DNA of 64,000 nucleotides from Vermamoeba vermiformis. Its lineage: Eukaryota > Tubulinea > Echinamoebida. Within the stretch, counting starts at the first letter, position 1. Each line of letters opens with the position of its first letter. The stretch lies in the NCBI GenBank assembly GCA_045837725.1, contig JBEWZL010000260.1, forward strand, positions 496,001 to 560,000, given 5' to 3'. Positions 1-10,850 of this stretch are shown piece by piece. The notes under the pieces were generated by a model. It was not told the origin of the DNA. It did no database searches and saw only the letters and a list, made by a program, of their open reading frames with translations. A program made the translations under genes and the position numbers.

Positions 1-1
1 A

Positions 2-1508
2 GAGATTGACGAGGTTGAGGAGAATATTGCTGAGCACTTGTTGCCGCAAGTAGCCGAGATCGACCAGCAGTACTATTCAAGACTTTTACCAGAGATCTGT
101 GACCTGCCATTGGTTAGCGAGGACCAGCAACAACACTTTTACCTCCAGAAGTTTGACGAGTCGAATGCCATCTTTGATCCTCGCTCGAGATCAATGCGCG
201 AACCTATTGGCTACCTAGCTGGAATAGGCAGAGGGTAAGTACAGCTAGTCAGTAATGTATTACAACAAGCTCTAATTCATTGTACAGTGCTGTTGGCTTT
301 ACAACACGCAGCGATCAAATCGGTCCTGTGAGCTGGACCTCAACTGAAGCACCAAAACAACCTGAGCCGAGCGATCTCTTGCTGACCGAGACTACGTATC
401 ACAAGCGTGTCACAACGTCCGTTCACCGAGCGTACACGTTGTTGAAAGGCAGTGATTACGTGAAGATTTTGTTCCAGCTCCTCAAATCGTCCTCGCGCCA
501 TGCAATGTTCTTGACCGAGCTGAGACAGCAAACAGATCACGTGACATTCTGCTTTGTTGCAGGCACACTGTTCATCACGCAGGGTCAATACAAAGAAGCA
601 TTGCGCGCACTCACCAGCGCTGTGGCATCTGTCACCGATGATCCCAAGCTTTGGCGCGCATTGGCTTTTAGACTCGAAGAGTTTGCGCACTTCAAACCAC
701 ACCGCAGTCTCGGTGCGACTAGCGCTCTGAAGACATATCAACAAATTGCTGCCCGCTTGTCGCGTGGTTTGTGGCGCAGACTAGTTGAAGCACGTGCAAA
801 TGAGCCTCACGGATACCGCAACTTGGCACTGGCACTCATCGACCAGTTCAATCAGGATCCACAGGGCAACGAGTACGTGGTTGATGAGGCCGTGAAACAT
901 CTCACCAAGATCACTGCGCACGAGTGGAGCGATAGATTTGCAGCGATGCAAATTGAAGTGAATGCACTCGAAGAATTGAATGCGCTCGTCAATGCCACGC
1001 ACTTCACTCAAAAGGGTCTGGTCAACGCACAACAATGGAGATTGAAGGCTTTGGAACTGAATCCGAGACTGGCTCCGTTGCTCGCTCAAGCACTGCCCTG
1101 CGATTTACGGTAAGTACACTTTAATCTTTTTATTCGAATCATAGCTAACTCGTTCACAGTGTCACAATTGAATGGGACCGAGAAGAAGCAAACGTCGAGT
1201 TACACGTCACCGAGCCCTCGAATGAAGTGTGCTGCCCCATGAACAACAGCACGTCAAGCGGTGCCATGCTCAGTGTGGACTGCACGGGCCTTGGACCAGT
1301 CACATACATGCTGCGTCAGGCAGTCAGTGGCGAGTACACTGTCGCTGTCAAGTTATTCCACGCGATGGACCTCTCACGCCCTGTGCACGTGCGTGTGAAG
1401 ATTCAATGCTTCTTTGCGACACCTCACCTTGAAGTGACTGAAGTGCACACTGTTGCACTCTTCAAGAACAAACAACAGGCCACTGTGTCGCGCATAACAT
1501 TTCATTAA
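2..1508 (+). CDS. TPR-like / DUF2135 protein (5' partial) with a Prp1_N-like motif
   Basis: The gene enters from the left edge. Exons 2-234, 288-1109 and 1160-1508 give 467 residues ending in TAA. Across the first splice the protein reads AGIGRGAVGFTTRSD, close to the signature of the Prp1_N domain at the N-terminus of splicing factor Prp6. The middle (about residues 150-330) is helical with TPR-like repeats such as TQGQYKEALRALTSAV. The last 110 residues match DUF2135: an acidic beta-sandwich opening LRVTIEWDREEANVELHVTE, then LSVDCTGLGPVTYMLRQA and GEYTVAVKLF. In bacteria DUF2135 often ends VIT/vWA proteins after a similar helical region that includes EP..YR.LALAL, also seen here. Any VIT/vWA part would lie left of the window. 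Function is unknown. The tail converges on the coatomer gene with only 67 bases between stop codons. Confidence 0.7.
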
Positions 1509-1575
1509 TTAGCTATTGGTTTGTTTGTAAATAAATTTTATTGACCTGAGAAACAAGTGTTTTGTTGCTCATGTT

Positions 1576-4500
1576 TTAAGCGTCTTCAAGCAAAGGGTCT
1601 TCAGCATCAACAGACAGCTCTTGGGCCAGTTGATTAGCTTCATCTTCAACAGTGTTTACAATGGGGGTTGGTGCAGGGGTAGGGGGAGAGGCCTTTTCAA
1701 CGACGGGTGATGGCACAGGTGAGGCAACGGGTGAGGGGGAAGAGGTCGGACCACCACTCGAAGCCAAGCTTTGAATCTCTTGAATCAAATCACGGTCCAA
1801 ATCATTAGCGAACTTGCTGTATTCGCTGGCCGCGTGATCGGCGAATCGGTCTCGTCGGAAGTATTCTTGTGCTTGCACGGCAAACTTGATGTCAGGGAAC
1901 AAGTTCTCGTACTCCGCGGGGTCAGCCAACGAATCAGCTTGACGAGGATTGCCACGAGCACGAACATCTTCACGCCACAATTTGACGAGCTCACTGACGC
2001 GTGAAGGGACGTATGATCGAGCGAACAACGCTGCTTCAGGAGTGCGACCAGCCTTGACGAGTGTGTCAATGCAGTCATCGAGCTCACCGAGCAAGAACAA
2101 GGCCATGAAAGCCACGTTGTATTGACCCAAAGTCTTGGCCTTGGCAGCTAACTTCTTGTAGCCGTCAGCACCACCGACGGACGAGTACAAGAGCAACAAG
2201 CCGCTCCAGTCCTCAGCGCGCCACAAGCACTTCTCGGCGAGGTCAATGTTGAAGGCGTTGATGGCAAGGTCAGACAACTGCTTCCACTTCTGAGGGTTGT
2301 CGGACTCTTGGGCAATCTCGTGTGCGAGCTCGAGTCTGTTGAGCTGAATGGCCAGCTCGAACTTGTGATCGCTGTCTGTTGACACTTCGAAGGCCAGCTC
2401 TTTGTGGCCTTGTGCCTCCAAGAAGTGAGCAATGCGAGTCTTGTCTTGTTGGGGAATGCGGGGGAAGATCTTCTCGGCGAGCGCCATGTCACCGCGCATG
2501 ACGGCTGTCTCGTACTCAATGACCGAGAGATTGAGCGTGTAAGAGGCAAGGTTCATGGCCTTGTCAATCAACAATACGCGGCTGTACTTGGGCATGTATC
2601 CTAATATGTACAATTTACGGTCCAAGTGGCTGATCGTTTCAGTCTTCGAGCCCACGCAGTATTGCAAGCGGCTTTGTGAGTTAGTGTAAATGAAGCAGTC
2701 GCCGATCCAGCAGCCAGTGCGCACCCTAGTGACACATATTAGTTTGCTGTGGTGCGAGGTATGGATTACAAAGACACGTACTTCTCGTTGAATTCGTGCA
2801 AGACGTCAAAAGCGTCTTCAATGCCGTCATCAGGAATGTCACCGCCGCTCTCGAGGATTGAGTTGACGAGAGCTTTGTTGTATTTGAGCACGTAGAAGCT
2901 CGAGTCTGTGGCGATAACGAGCTGTTCTCCGGTCTCTGACCAGTAAATCTATCGCACAGTTAGCACGTGCTAACTCTTCGATTATCAAAGAGGACTTACG
3001 TTCTTTGGAGTGACGTCGATCTTTCGAATCAAACGCAGCTGTTGCCAGTCGTAGAAACAAATGAAGCTGTCTGATCGAATGCCAATCAAAACACCACCAA
3101 AAATACCCTCAGCATGAAAATCGGGTTTGAATGCCTTGATTTCTTTGAACTCGTCGAACACTTTGATCTTTGAGCCAGGCTCGCGTGTGACGTATCTAAA
3201 CACAGTTAGCACAGTGGCCAATCAGAACAAACAGCGGATAACTTACTGAGCTTTTTGTGAGGCCCAAGCGAAGTCAATGGCGGAGCCGAAAGCTTGATTT
3301 CTCCACTTGAGAGCTGTGTAAATAGTGTACTCGCCTTCACCGCACACAACGACGAAACGGCCGTTGGGACTGTGACGGAGAATTTGAGGGTGAACTTCAA
3401 CGCGACCCAATTCTTTTGTGGGCATTTGCAAAGCATCACCATCAGCAACAGCAGTGCCCTCTGCGCATTGTGGTTATTTGCAGCCCTTTAGAGTACTATA
3501 ATATGATGTCACGTACCGAGAGCAGGGTTGACATTGGCAGTGCTGACTTCATTGTGTCTGCTGTAAATAACTTTGCCGGTTGAGTCCATCGAAGCAGCGG
3601 GGACTTCACGGCCAAGTTTGAGGAGCATGAGACCCTCGTCAAAACCAACGGCCAAGAAGTTAGTGCCTCGTCTGTAGGCCAAGGCCCATGCGCGTTCCCA
3701 GCCGTAGTTGAGTGACTTCTCGAGTCTGTAAGTCTTGGCGTTCCACAGTCTGACACTGCCGTCCTCAGAGCCAGAGACAACTAACGGCAGCTCGGGGTGG
3801 AAGCACACGACTGACACGTTGTTGGTGTGACCTTCGAGCGTGGCTACACAGTTCTTAGTTTGATAGTCCCACACTTTAACCGTCCTATTAAGATGTGTGG
3901 CGTCAGTGATGCGATGAATGAATGCTATTCAATGCTAGCACGTACATGTCATCAGCACCAGAGACCAAGTAAGGCTTGTCTGCACCAAGGTAGTAATCCA
4001 CGTAGTTCACGCCCTTAGTGTGGCCGTCGAGTGTGAAATAAGCTGCGCTCGATGTGATACCCCACACCTTGATCTTGCCGTCGAGCGAGGCCGTGGCGAA
4101 TGTGTTCGGGTCTTTGGGGTTGAATGTGACCATCATCACGTAGTGCGTGTGGCCCTCGAATGTTCTAAACCCACGCCAGTTAGTACAGTTCATACACCAC
4201 GCGTGCGATCGATGCGCAAACGTACCTGATCAAGTTCCAGTTCTGGTCCCAGTCCCACAGTTTGATGGACATATCGTCTGCTGACGTAAGCAAATATGGT
4301 AAAGAAGGGTGCACGGCAATGCATCGGATATAGTCCTGGTGTGCCTCCCACTTGTGCACGCACTCCATTGTGTTGTAATTGAAAATTCGGACCAACATGT
4401 CGTCTGAGCCCACAATAATCCATTGTTTGCGCGGAATGAACTTTGCAATGCGAACTAAAGTATATTTGAGCAAATGGTCGTATGTTAATAGGTTCTTAGT

Positions 4501-4803
4501 ACTTACCAGGCAAATCAGTGATTTCAAATTGCTTTACAACAGCCTGAAGGAAAAATATCGCAAATTAAAAAATTTTTGAGCAAAATTAGACTAATGCCTC
4601 CTTACCTGTGTTTGATAATTATAGATAAATACGTTGCCATTGTACAAGCTGGCCAAAATCCATGGTTCTGTAGGGTGAATATCGATGGATTTGACTCTGT
4701 CTGATCTCGCAGAGAATTTTTTCTATTCATTGAAATATCCGAAATTAATATCGGCAAAAATAATAAGTAATATAGTAATGCTTACCTTCACTTCAAACGA
4801 CAT
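1576..4803 (-). CDS. COPB2: Coatomer subunit beta' (COPI)
   Basis: Ten exons (4786-4803, 4606-4722, 4507-4543, 4226-4454, 3946-4164, 3517-3884, 3247-3460, 3000-3195, 2782-2948, 1576-2725) join in phase to a 904-residue protein, essentially the length of human COPB2. The first half is two WD40 propellers, starting [20 protein letters not shown] and including [20 protein letters not shown] and [14 protein letters not shown]. The second half is the alpha-solenoid, with [16 protein letters not shown] near its end, followed by a Pro/Ser-rich tail. The protein would be a COPI coat subunit recognising dilysine cargo signals in Golgi-to-ER transport. The first coding exon holds only MSFEVK before an intron, and one internal exon is 37 bases. 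The start is chosen from this short exon, which restores the family N-terminus. It is divergent from the Cfp1 gene across 408 bases. Confidence 0.97.
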
Positions 4804-5211
4804 TATGAGACGGACCTTTCGAAAGAAATTTGAAAATCAGTAACAATTCAATAACCTCTTCTTAATAATTTGCGTAGCAACAATTATTGTTAAATATATT
4901 GATGATGCTGTATTATTGTAATTTTAGTTCGCTGATATCAATTTTTGTTGCTGAAGCAAACGAATTGGTTGTTTTTCTAACTTCTCGACAGATCTGCTGC
5001 CCGTAAATTATTAGTAAATAGTTTGATTCTTACCAGAGCTGTAACTAATAGCACAAAATATAAAAATAAACTTTATTGCTTGCGTCAGACACAAATTTGC
5101 ATACCTTGACTTAAGTGCAATAATTAAGTCACGATTGCCCTTGCGAAAACCCGCTCAAATTAAAGTTATCGAGGCAGTCGCTAAACAATACGACCACAAT
5201 ATATATTAAAT
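4804..5211. other. Intergenic divergent promoter region COPB2 / Cfp1
   Basis: About 408 A+T-rich bases separate the two divergent start codons. I see no open frame of note, repeat or RNA gene. It presumably holds both promoters and 5' untranslated regions; no clear TATA box or shared motif could be assigned. Confidence 0.5.
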
Positions 5212-7526
5212 ATGAGCGATACTGTTGGCTTAAAGCGCAGCTTCGATGACGCTTTTGCCGGCGAAGATCACAGGTGAATAACGGACACAAAACTCAAAAA
5301 AATCAATCGCGAATCGAGTTAATGCTCATTAATCCCATTTAATAGAATATTTTTAGGCATTTATTCGCCCTCAATATTCATAATTTCTTTTATTCAATAA
5401 TTACCGAAAAATGTTTTAATGCTGGTTTTATTAGCGACGAGAATGTCAAGAGAATAAAACTAAGCAGCGATGTCGTTGCAGAATCGAATGATAGTAATGG
5501 TTTAGGTACGTAAAATTCATTTTACAGCTTTCAATCTGGATCTGATCTTGACGAACTTCTTAGTAAACGGAGATTCCAATCAACATGTGCAAAATAATGA
5601 TTCCAATCAACCGTCAACACAAGGTGACAGCTTAACCTCGTCGAAAAAGAGTCTTCCTTTCCGAAAGCGGTATCTGGCAGGACCCGATCAAGATCACACC
5701 ACGAATGACGCAACAGCACCGCAAGATCAAATTATCTCCGAGACTAGCGCACTGTCCGTTGATCGCAGCATGAGTGGCTTTGACGAGCCTTTAATCAGAA
5801 AGGCCCGTTTGGACAACTTGGAGCGCGAGCCTTCCGGGCTGGATCGTTCGAGCGAAGAGAGTTCTGCCGACGACGAAGACGATGACTTTCAAGTGGAGGG
5901 CACCAAGGCTGGCCGAGTAAGTTGTCAACAGTAATGCAGTATTTGTGCAGCACAGTTCTAATCTTGAGGGTCAGTATGACGATGAGGAGGCTGAAGACGA
6001 AGAAGACGACAATTACAGCGACGAGAAGTTGTACTGCATCTGTCGCCAGCCATACAACGAAGAGAAGTTCATGATTGCTTGCGACGAGTGCGATGAATGG
6101 TATCACGGTGATTGTGTCGGTATTTCAGCCCAACAAGGACGTCGGTTGCCGCATTACGTGTGCCCGAGCTGCATGGAGAGTACGTGCAATTCAATGTATA
6201 TTTGTAACACTTACTAATGGCTGTCCTTGATGTAGAAAAGGAAAAAGAGCGACAAGAGCGTGAAGAAATTGAACGGGAACTCGAAAGAATTAGAAGTCTG
6301 AAGAGTGATCACAAGTGTCTGAACAGCGGCTGTAAAGAATTCGCGAGAAAAGGATCAAAATTTTGCAGTCACGAGTGCGGCATTAGTCATGCCATGGAGA
6401 TGATCCAACAAAAAGAACGCGAAGACGAAGCCAATAGAAAACGAGAAATTGAGTCGAAGAAGTTGAAAGAGCACGAGGAGCTTGTGAATGCAATTAAACA
6501 GCAACAAGAACAACTGCGAGTACAACAAGAGACCTTGACTGCTCAAAGCATCACGACATTCACTGTGGCCGATAAAGAAGTACGTATTTATAAAGGGGTA
6601 ATATACTTGGTACTAACATTGCGTAGGACATGAAATTGTTGGAAGAAATTGAAAAAGAACGCGCGGACATTAAAGAACGACAAGCTGAACTCGTTAAAAA
6701 GAAGGCGAAGCTCGATGAGATTATTGAACGAGCCAAGAGCAACATCGTAGAGAACTCACCTGCTGTACGTGATTCACGTGGTCTATGTGTGCCAGTATTA
6801 ACCATTATTGCAGAAAGGAGACAAGAAAGAAAAGAAAGAGAAAGAGCGCAGACATCAAAATCTCGATGTGATGGACTGTGTGACGTGCGGTCAGCCCATT
6901 CCTGCATCTAACTTCTCACATCACCTCGAGAAGTGTTACTCCAAGGTCAGTGACAGTTGTCCAAGTACGACTTTGAACGGTCACTCACACTCATCTTACA
7001 GACTGATGCACACAACCCCTGGTACGGCAATCAGCCAACTACATCTGAAGACGGCTCGAGCATTGTGTACTGCGACTACTTTGATCCCAAGACCAAGCTC
7101 TATTGCAAGAAGTTGCGTGCCTCGTGTGCCTTGCACTCTGTTTTTGTACGTCCAGATCTCGAGCTGACTGTTAACCACGTGCTAACCTGTTTGACTAGAC
7201 TAAGGCCCCCAAGATCTCAGGTCAAGTCTGTGGCTGTCCCACTGATGAGTTCACTTCGGGCTATTGCGAGCGACTGCGAAAGAACTGCATGAAACACACT
7301 AATTGGGAGTGCTTGCGTAAGGCTGAGTTACTGTTAGAAGAGATCAGCTATGTAAGTCTAACTATATTTATCGTTGTTTATAATAGCAAGACTAATATTG
7401 TTGCAGGAACAAGCCTTCAAAGCGTTGATGTTCGAAGAGAAAGAGATCTGCAACAGAATTAACAGACGAAGGAAGATTAATGAAAGTAACGCCAATGCTA
7501 CTCAAGTTATCCTCGAGAAGCATTGA
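5212..7526 (+). CDS. CXXC1: CXXC1/Spp1-like PHD-finger subunit of the Set1/COMPASS complex
   Basis: Ten exons (5212-5273, 5435-5505, 5528-5916, 5951-6179, 6236-6579, 6627-6764, 6814-6945, 7002-7145, 7199-7351, 7407-7526) encode 593 residues. After a low-complexity acidic N-terminus comes a PHD finger (LYCICRQPYNEEKFMIACDE, then WYHGDCVGI and YVCPSC), the reader of methylated H3K4. It is followed by the Cfp1 C-terminal region: a C..C finger (CLNSGCKEFARKGSKFCSHE), a long charged coiled coil, MDCVTCGQPIPASNF, YFDPKTKLYCKKLRASCALH, and a Cys-rich VCGCP block. These match vertebrate CFP1 (CXXC1). The CXXC DNA-binding finger of animal CFP1 is not seen, as in fungal Spp1. Expected role: nuclear targeting of the Set1 H3K4 methyltransferase. 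Donor and acceptor choices all keep phase. Confidence 0.9.
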
Positions 7527-7786
7527 AAACAAAGACCTGTATGTAAATAACATTTCATTAACACTTGCCGTTCTTTCTCATCCCGATGACTCATGGGAAC
7601 TTTCGTGCGCATTCTGCTTGACTTCCGAACTTGTGTGGTCCACATAGTTACTAAGGCTTCGCGCTGACGTAGAATTTAAACAGTTACTCTGTGCGCACAT
7701 GCACGTTCGCGGTTAAATTTAATAAAATCAGGCCAGAAAAAGCAAAACCAACGCGCGTAACGGTATTATAAAGTACATTAGCAAAG

Positions 7787-8369
7787 ATGAGCATAGGAAC
7801 TGTCGAAGAACCATTGGACTTGATTAAATTGTCCATCGCTGAGAGGATTTACGTCAAGTTGAGAGGCGATCGCGAATTGCGAGGTGTTTTGCATGTAAGT
7901 GCCTCTATAAATTACATAATAATTACCATGTAATATAATATGTATAATAACATAATTTAAGCCAGAAAAGTGCAACATTGCTTTCAATAAAATAATTTTG
8001 TTCTATTAACTAATTATCTCAGCCTTTTAACTTGAGTTATGCACCAACAAATAGTGTCAACGTTACGAATAATTATAATATTATTTTGGAATGATATTGA
8101 TTGTATTATGAAAGGCTTACGATCAGCATCTCAATATGGTTCTTGGCGACGTCGAAGAAACACACACTGTCGTTGAGATTGACGAAGAAACATTCGAAGA
8201 AATTATTAAGGTAATCATCTATTAAATAACACCTCAAAGGTAGCTTGATAGATCTAAGAACGCGCATTAATTTTTTATTTATCGATAGCCTGTAAAGAGA
8301 AAAGTTGATATGTTGTTTGTGCGCGGTGATGGTGTTATATTAGTCGCTCCTCCTGTTAGAAGCACATAA
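7787..8369 (+). CDS. LSM3: LSm3, U6 snRNA-associated Sm-like protein
   Basis: Three exons (7787-7894, 8115-8210, 8289-8369) give 94 residues. The start [20 protein letters not shown] and the middle [20 protein letters not shown] correspond to Sm motif 1, and [15 protein letters not shown] to Sm motif 2; both are near identical to human LSM3. The protein is one ring subunit of the LSm2-8 complex on U6 snRNA 3' ends and of the cytoplasmic LSm1-7 mRNA decay ring. The first intron (220 bases) is long for this region. The start is the first ATG, at the expected distance from the Sm fold. Confidence 0.97.
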
Positions 8370-8489
8370 AGACGCACTCCTATGTAACATTTGCTATCGA
8401 AAGTAAAATAGAAAAACTCCTGTTTGTAACTCGTGTGGTTTATTGAATATACATTTAGAACGAGTACTTGGGTATATATAATACTAGTC

Positions 8490-9957
8490 TTATTCGCCGA
8501 TATATTTAGGCTCGCGCTTCTCTTTGAATGCAGTCAAGCCTTCAATGCGATCCTTTGTCGGAATGATCTGCGCGTAACAAGCCTCTTCAATCTTGAAACC
8601 TGTAGCGCGATCAGTTTGCATGCCCAAGTCAATCGCTTGCTTGGCCATACGCAGAGCGACAGGACCCTATTTGTAAACAGTTAGCAAGCGGATCAGATCT
8701 GAGTTTAAATATTTCGGTCTGTAATAAACTATTTAATATGAACATCATACCTTAGGTCTGATCTCTCGCGCTACTTCCAAAGCTCGTTCGTAGGCCTTGC
8801 CAGTGGTAGATTCATTGACCAACCCTGAAATGAGAGGTCAGTACACAGTACGGACTGAGATCTCGCTCTCTAATTATATATTATTCGTACCAATCTTCTC
8901 AGCGGCGGGTGCATCGAGTACACGAGCAGTGAAGATCAATTCTTTGGCCTTAGCAATGCCGACAATACGCGGCAGACGTTGAGTGCCACCAGCACTGCAA
9001 TTTAAAAGCCGGTGATTAGATCTGATGATAATAACCCTTATAAATAATGCATACCCAGGAATAATAGCCAATTTAGTCTCAGGCAAGCCTAACTTAGCGT
9101 CTTTGCCTAATTTGGTAATGAGAATCTGTACTCGCTTGAGTTGCAGCTAACACGTACCAGCAACACGCAAGTCACAAGCCAATGCAATTTCAAGACCACC
9201 TCCCAATGCAGCACCATCAACAGCAGCGATAGTAGGCACGGGCAAGTTCTATTTATGGTCATTAGGGGCACTAATTGTGAGAGGAATGTCAGGTACTTGC
9301 CTCGAGCTCTGAAAAAGTGCTTCTTAAAGTCTGAACAAATACTGCAACCTCTTCTTGAGTCATAGTAGCGCGTTCCTAGTATTAAATATTACTACTAATG
9401 TCTAGGGAAAGCTTCTCTGAGATCTTACTTTGAGATCAGCGCCAGCACAAAAGACGCCATCAACCATACTGCGCAATATAACAACGCGAGTGTTCTTTTT
9501 GAACTTAAGCTCTTGAATAGACTCGTGCAATTGCTTCAAGAACAATCGACCGATCGCATTTTTGGATGCAGGTCTGTTCATTGAAATAACGGAGATACCT
9601 GGGTACAACATGAATTAAATCATGAACACGACTATTTTAATATCATACCTTCGTCCCTATCGGAGAGGTGCTCGATTCCGACTTCAGTGACCTTTTATTG
9701 AACAACAAAAAATCAGTAAAATATTTCCAAAATATTCTAAAATAAATTAGCTTACCGAGCCTTCACCAGGGTAAGTATGTACAAATAATGACTGCATGCA
9801 AGGTGCGCTTTTCTTGCTAGCTTGTTTCTGAAATGAAATTGCAACATCTGTCAGACATTTTCCTCGACTGTATTCCTTTTCAATACTTAGGACTTACAAA
9901 TGCAATGCCTTTAGAGGATTGTGAAGCACGCGTAATCAATTTAGCGACACGGAACAT
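8490..9957 (-). CDS. AUH: Mitochondrial enoyl-CoA hydratase, AUH / methylglutaconyl-CoA hydratase type
   Basis: Ten exons (9898-9957, 9756-9827, 9649-9691, 9429-9598, 9301-9375, 9158-9248, 9055-9106, 8891-8994, 8751-8824, 8490-8666) code for 305 residues. The N-terminus [15 protein letters not shown] is a basic, Ser/Arg-rich mitochondrial targeting sequence. The crotonase fold is clear: FCAGADLK (CoA binding), [20 protein letters not shown] (oxyanion hole), ETKLAIIPG followed by [10 protein letters not shown] (catalytic Glu region), and the helical tail ending [12 protein letters not shown]. These fit AUH/ECHDC2, which hydrates 3-methylglutaconyl-CoA in leucine breakdown; AUH versus ECHDC2 cannot be settled here. 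The intron at 9249-9300 begins with GC, not GT. It is divergent from PREY, another mitochondrial protein. Confidence 0.92.
9249..9300 (-). other. GC-AG intron in the AUH-like gene
   Basis: On the minus strand the exon ends GAGCTCGAG and the intron begins GCAAGTACCT, ending in AATAG before AACTTGCC. Only this choice keeps the crotonase frame (TFSELE to [15 protein letters not shown]). The nearby GT would shift the frame. The extended donor AG|GCAAGT is the usual form for GC-AG introns. Confidence 0.85.
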
Positions 9958-10242
9958 TGTGGTTGATTAATGAAGCAAAAATATTTTGTTTTTCATTTTC
10001 ATTCATTCTTACCTCATCGTGTGACACACTGGTTGCTATTTTATATCAAGCAACAAATAATTGCATAATATTTAATATTACCAATTCATTGCAAGACTTG
10101 TAAGTGGCCGTCTCGAGACGATCGATAAAATTATTTTAGTACGAACGCTTAAAATAATTGCTACGGAGCGCCTTTATTACACTAGTGCTATTATTAACTT
10201 TTTGACGATTTTTATTAGCACAGAAATAGATCCAGATCTAAG

Positions 10243-10545
10243 ATGTTGCGAGTATTATGCCAAAGAAGTTTGATTAACAAAGCAACCAAACCAAAAATTG
10301 CTAAATCAATTAATATGAGGAGTTTTACCAAGTCAGCCGTTCTTCGACAACAACAGACGAAGTCAGAGCCTCATCAGAAGTTTGATCCGTCTTGGCTCGA
10401 TTACTTGGCCTGTCCGTTGACTAAGAAGCCACTCACATATGATGCAAAGAATAATGAATTGATTAGTGAGGCCGTTGGCGTCGCTTATCCGATTCGTGAT
10501 GGCATTCCGGTGCTTGTACCGAGCGAGGCACGAAAACTGACTTAA
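10243..10545 (+). CDS. PYURF: Protein PREY (PYURF-like), mitochondrial Trm112-type zinc-ribbon-like protein
   Basis: An intronless 100-residue ORF. Residues 1-40 are rich in Arg, Lys and Ser with no acidic residue until late, fitting a mitochondrial presequence. The rest reads FDPSWLDYLACPLTKKPLTY, then AVGVAYPIRDGIPVLVPSEA, the UPF0434/Trm112p-like fold typical of bacterial YcaR and animal PREY. Human PREY stabilises mitochondrial methyltransferases acting in complex I assembly and coenzyme Q synthesis. The Cys ligands are reduced to one, as in PREY, so zinc is probably not bound. The start is the only ATG before the targeting sequence. It shares a 285-base divergent region with the hydratase gene. 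Confidence 0.92.
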   Translation: MLRVLCQRSLINKATKPKIAKSINMRSFTKSAVLRQQQTKSEPHQKFDPSWLDYLACPLTKKPLTYDAKNNELISEAVGVAYPIRDGIPVLVPSEARKLT

Positions 10546-10850
10546 ACTTATTGTAGTGGTCATCAATACTGTAAATATTGTAATTATATATTCATATAAA
10601 CTACTACAAAGGCAGGAATGCATTATCTCGCTCAGCTAATCCAGATTTCAAGCCGAAAAGGATCTCGCGTTCCTGTCAGACTCTTAAACAAGATCATGTT
10701 TGCCATGGTTGTACCTTGTTAGTTATAGATTAGCGTCCGTTAACCGATTTTATCAAGTTTATCTCTGGTCTCCTGATTTCATTGAGAATTTAAGTTATTG
10801 TTCGTGAATTTATCTGAACAACCGAATGCACCACAACTGCTAGTACTATA
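10546..10850. other. Intergenic region between PREY and malic enzyme
   Basis: About 305 bases between two same-strand genes, presumably the PREY 3' end followed by the malic enzyme promoter and leader. It is A+T-rich. I see no conserved open frame, RNA gene, or repeat in it. Confidence 0.5.

Noticed and set aside
2148-2549. Second minus-strand frame rich in Ser, Thr and Arg overlapping COPB2
   Set aside because: It lies in an alternative frame inside the largest COPB2 exon, whose own frame is strongly conserved.
10546-10850. Possible small RNA gene in the gap before malic enzyme
   Set aside because: No recognisable snRNA start, tRNA box A/B or stable long hairpin could be seen by eye.
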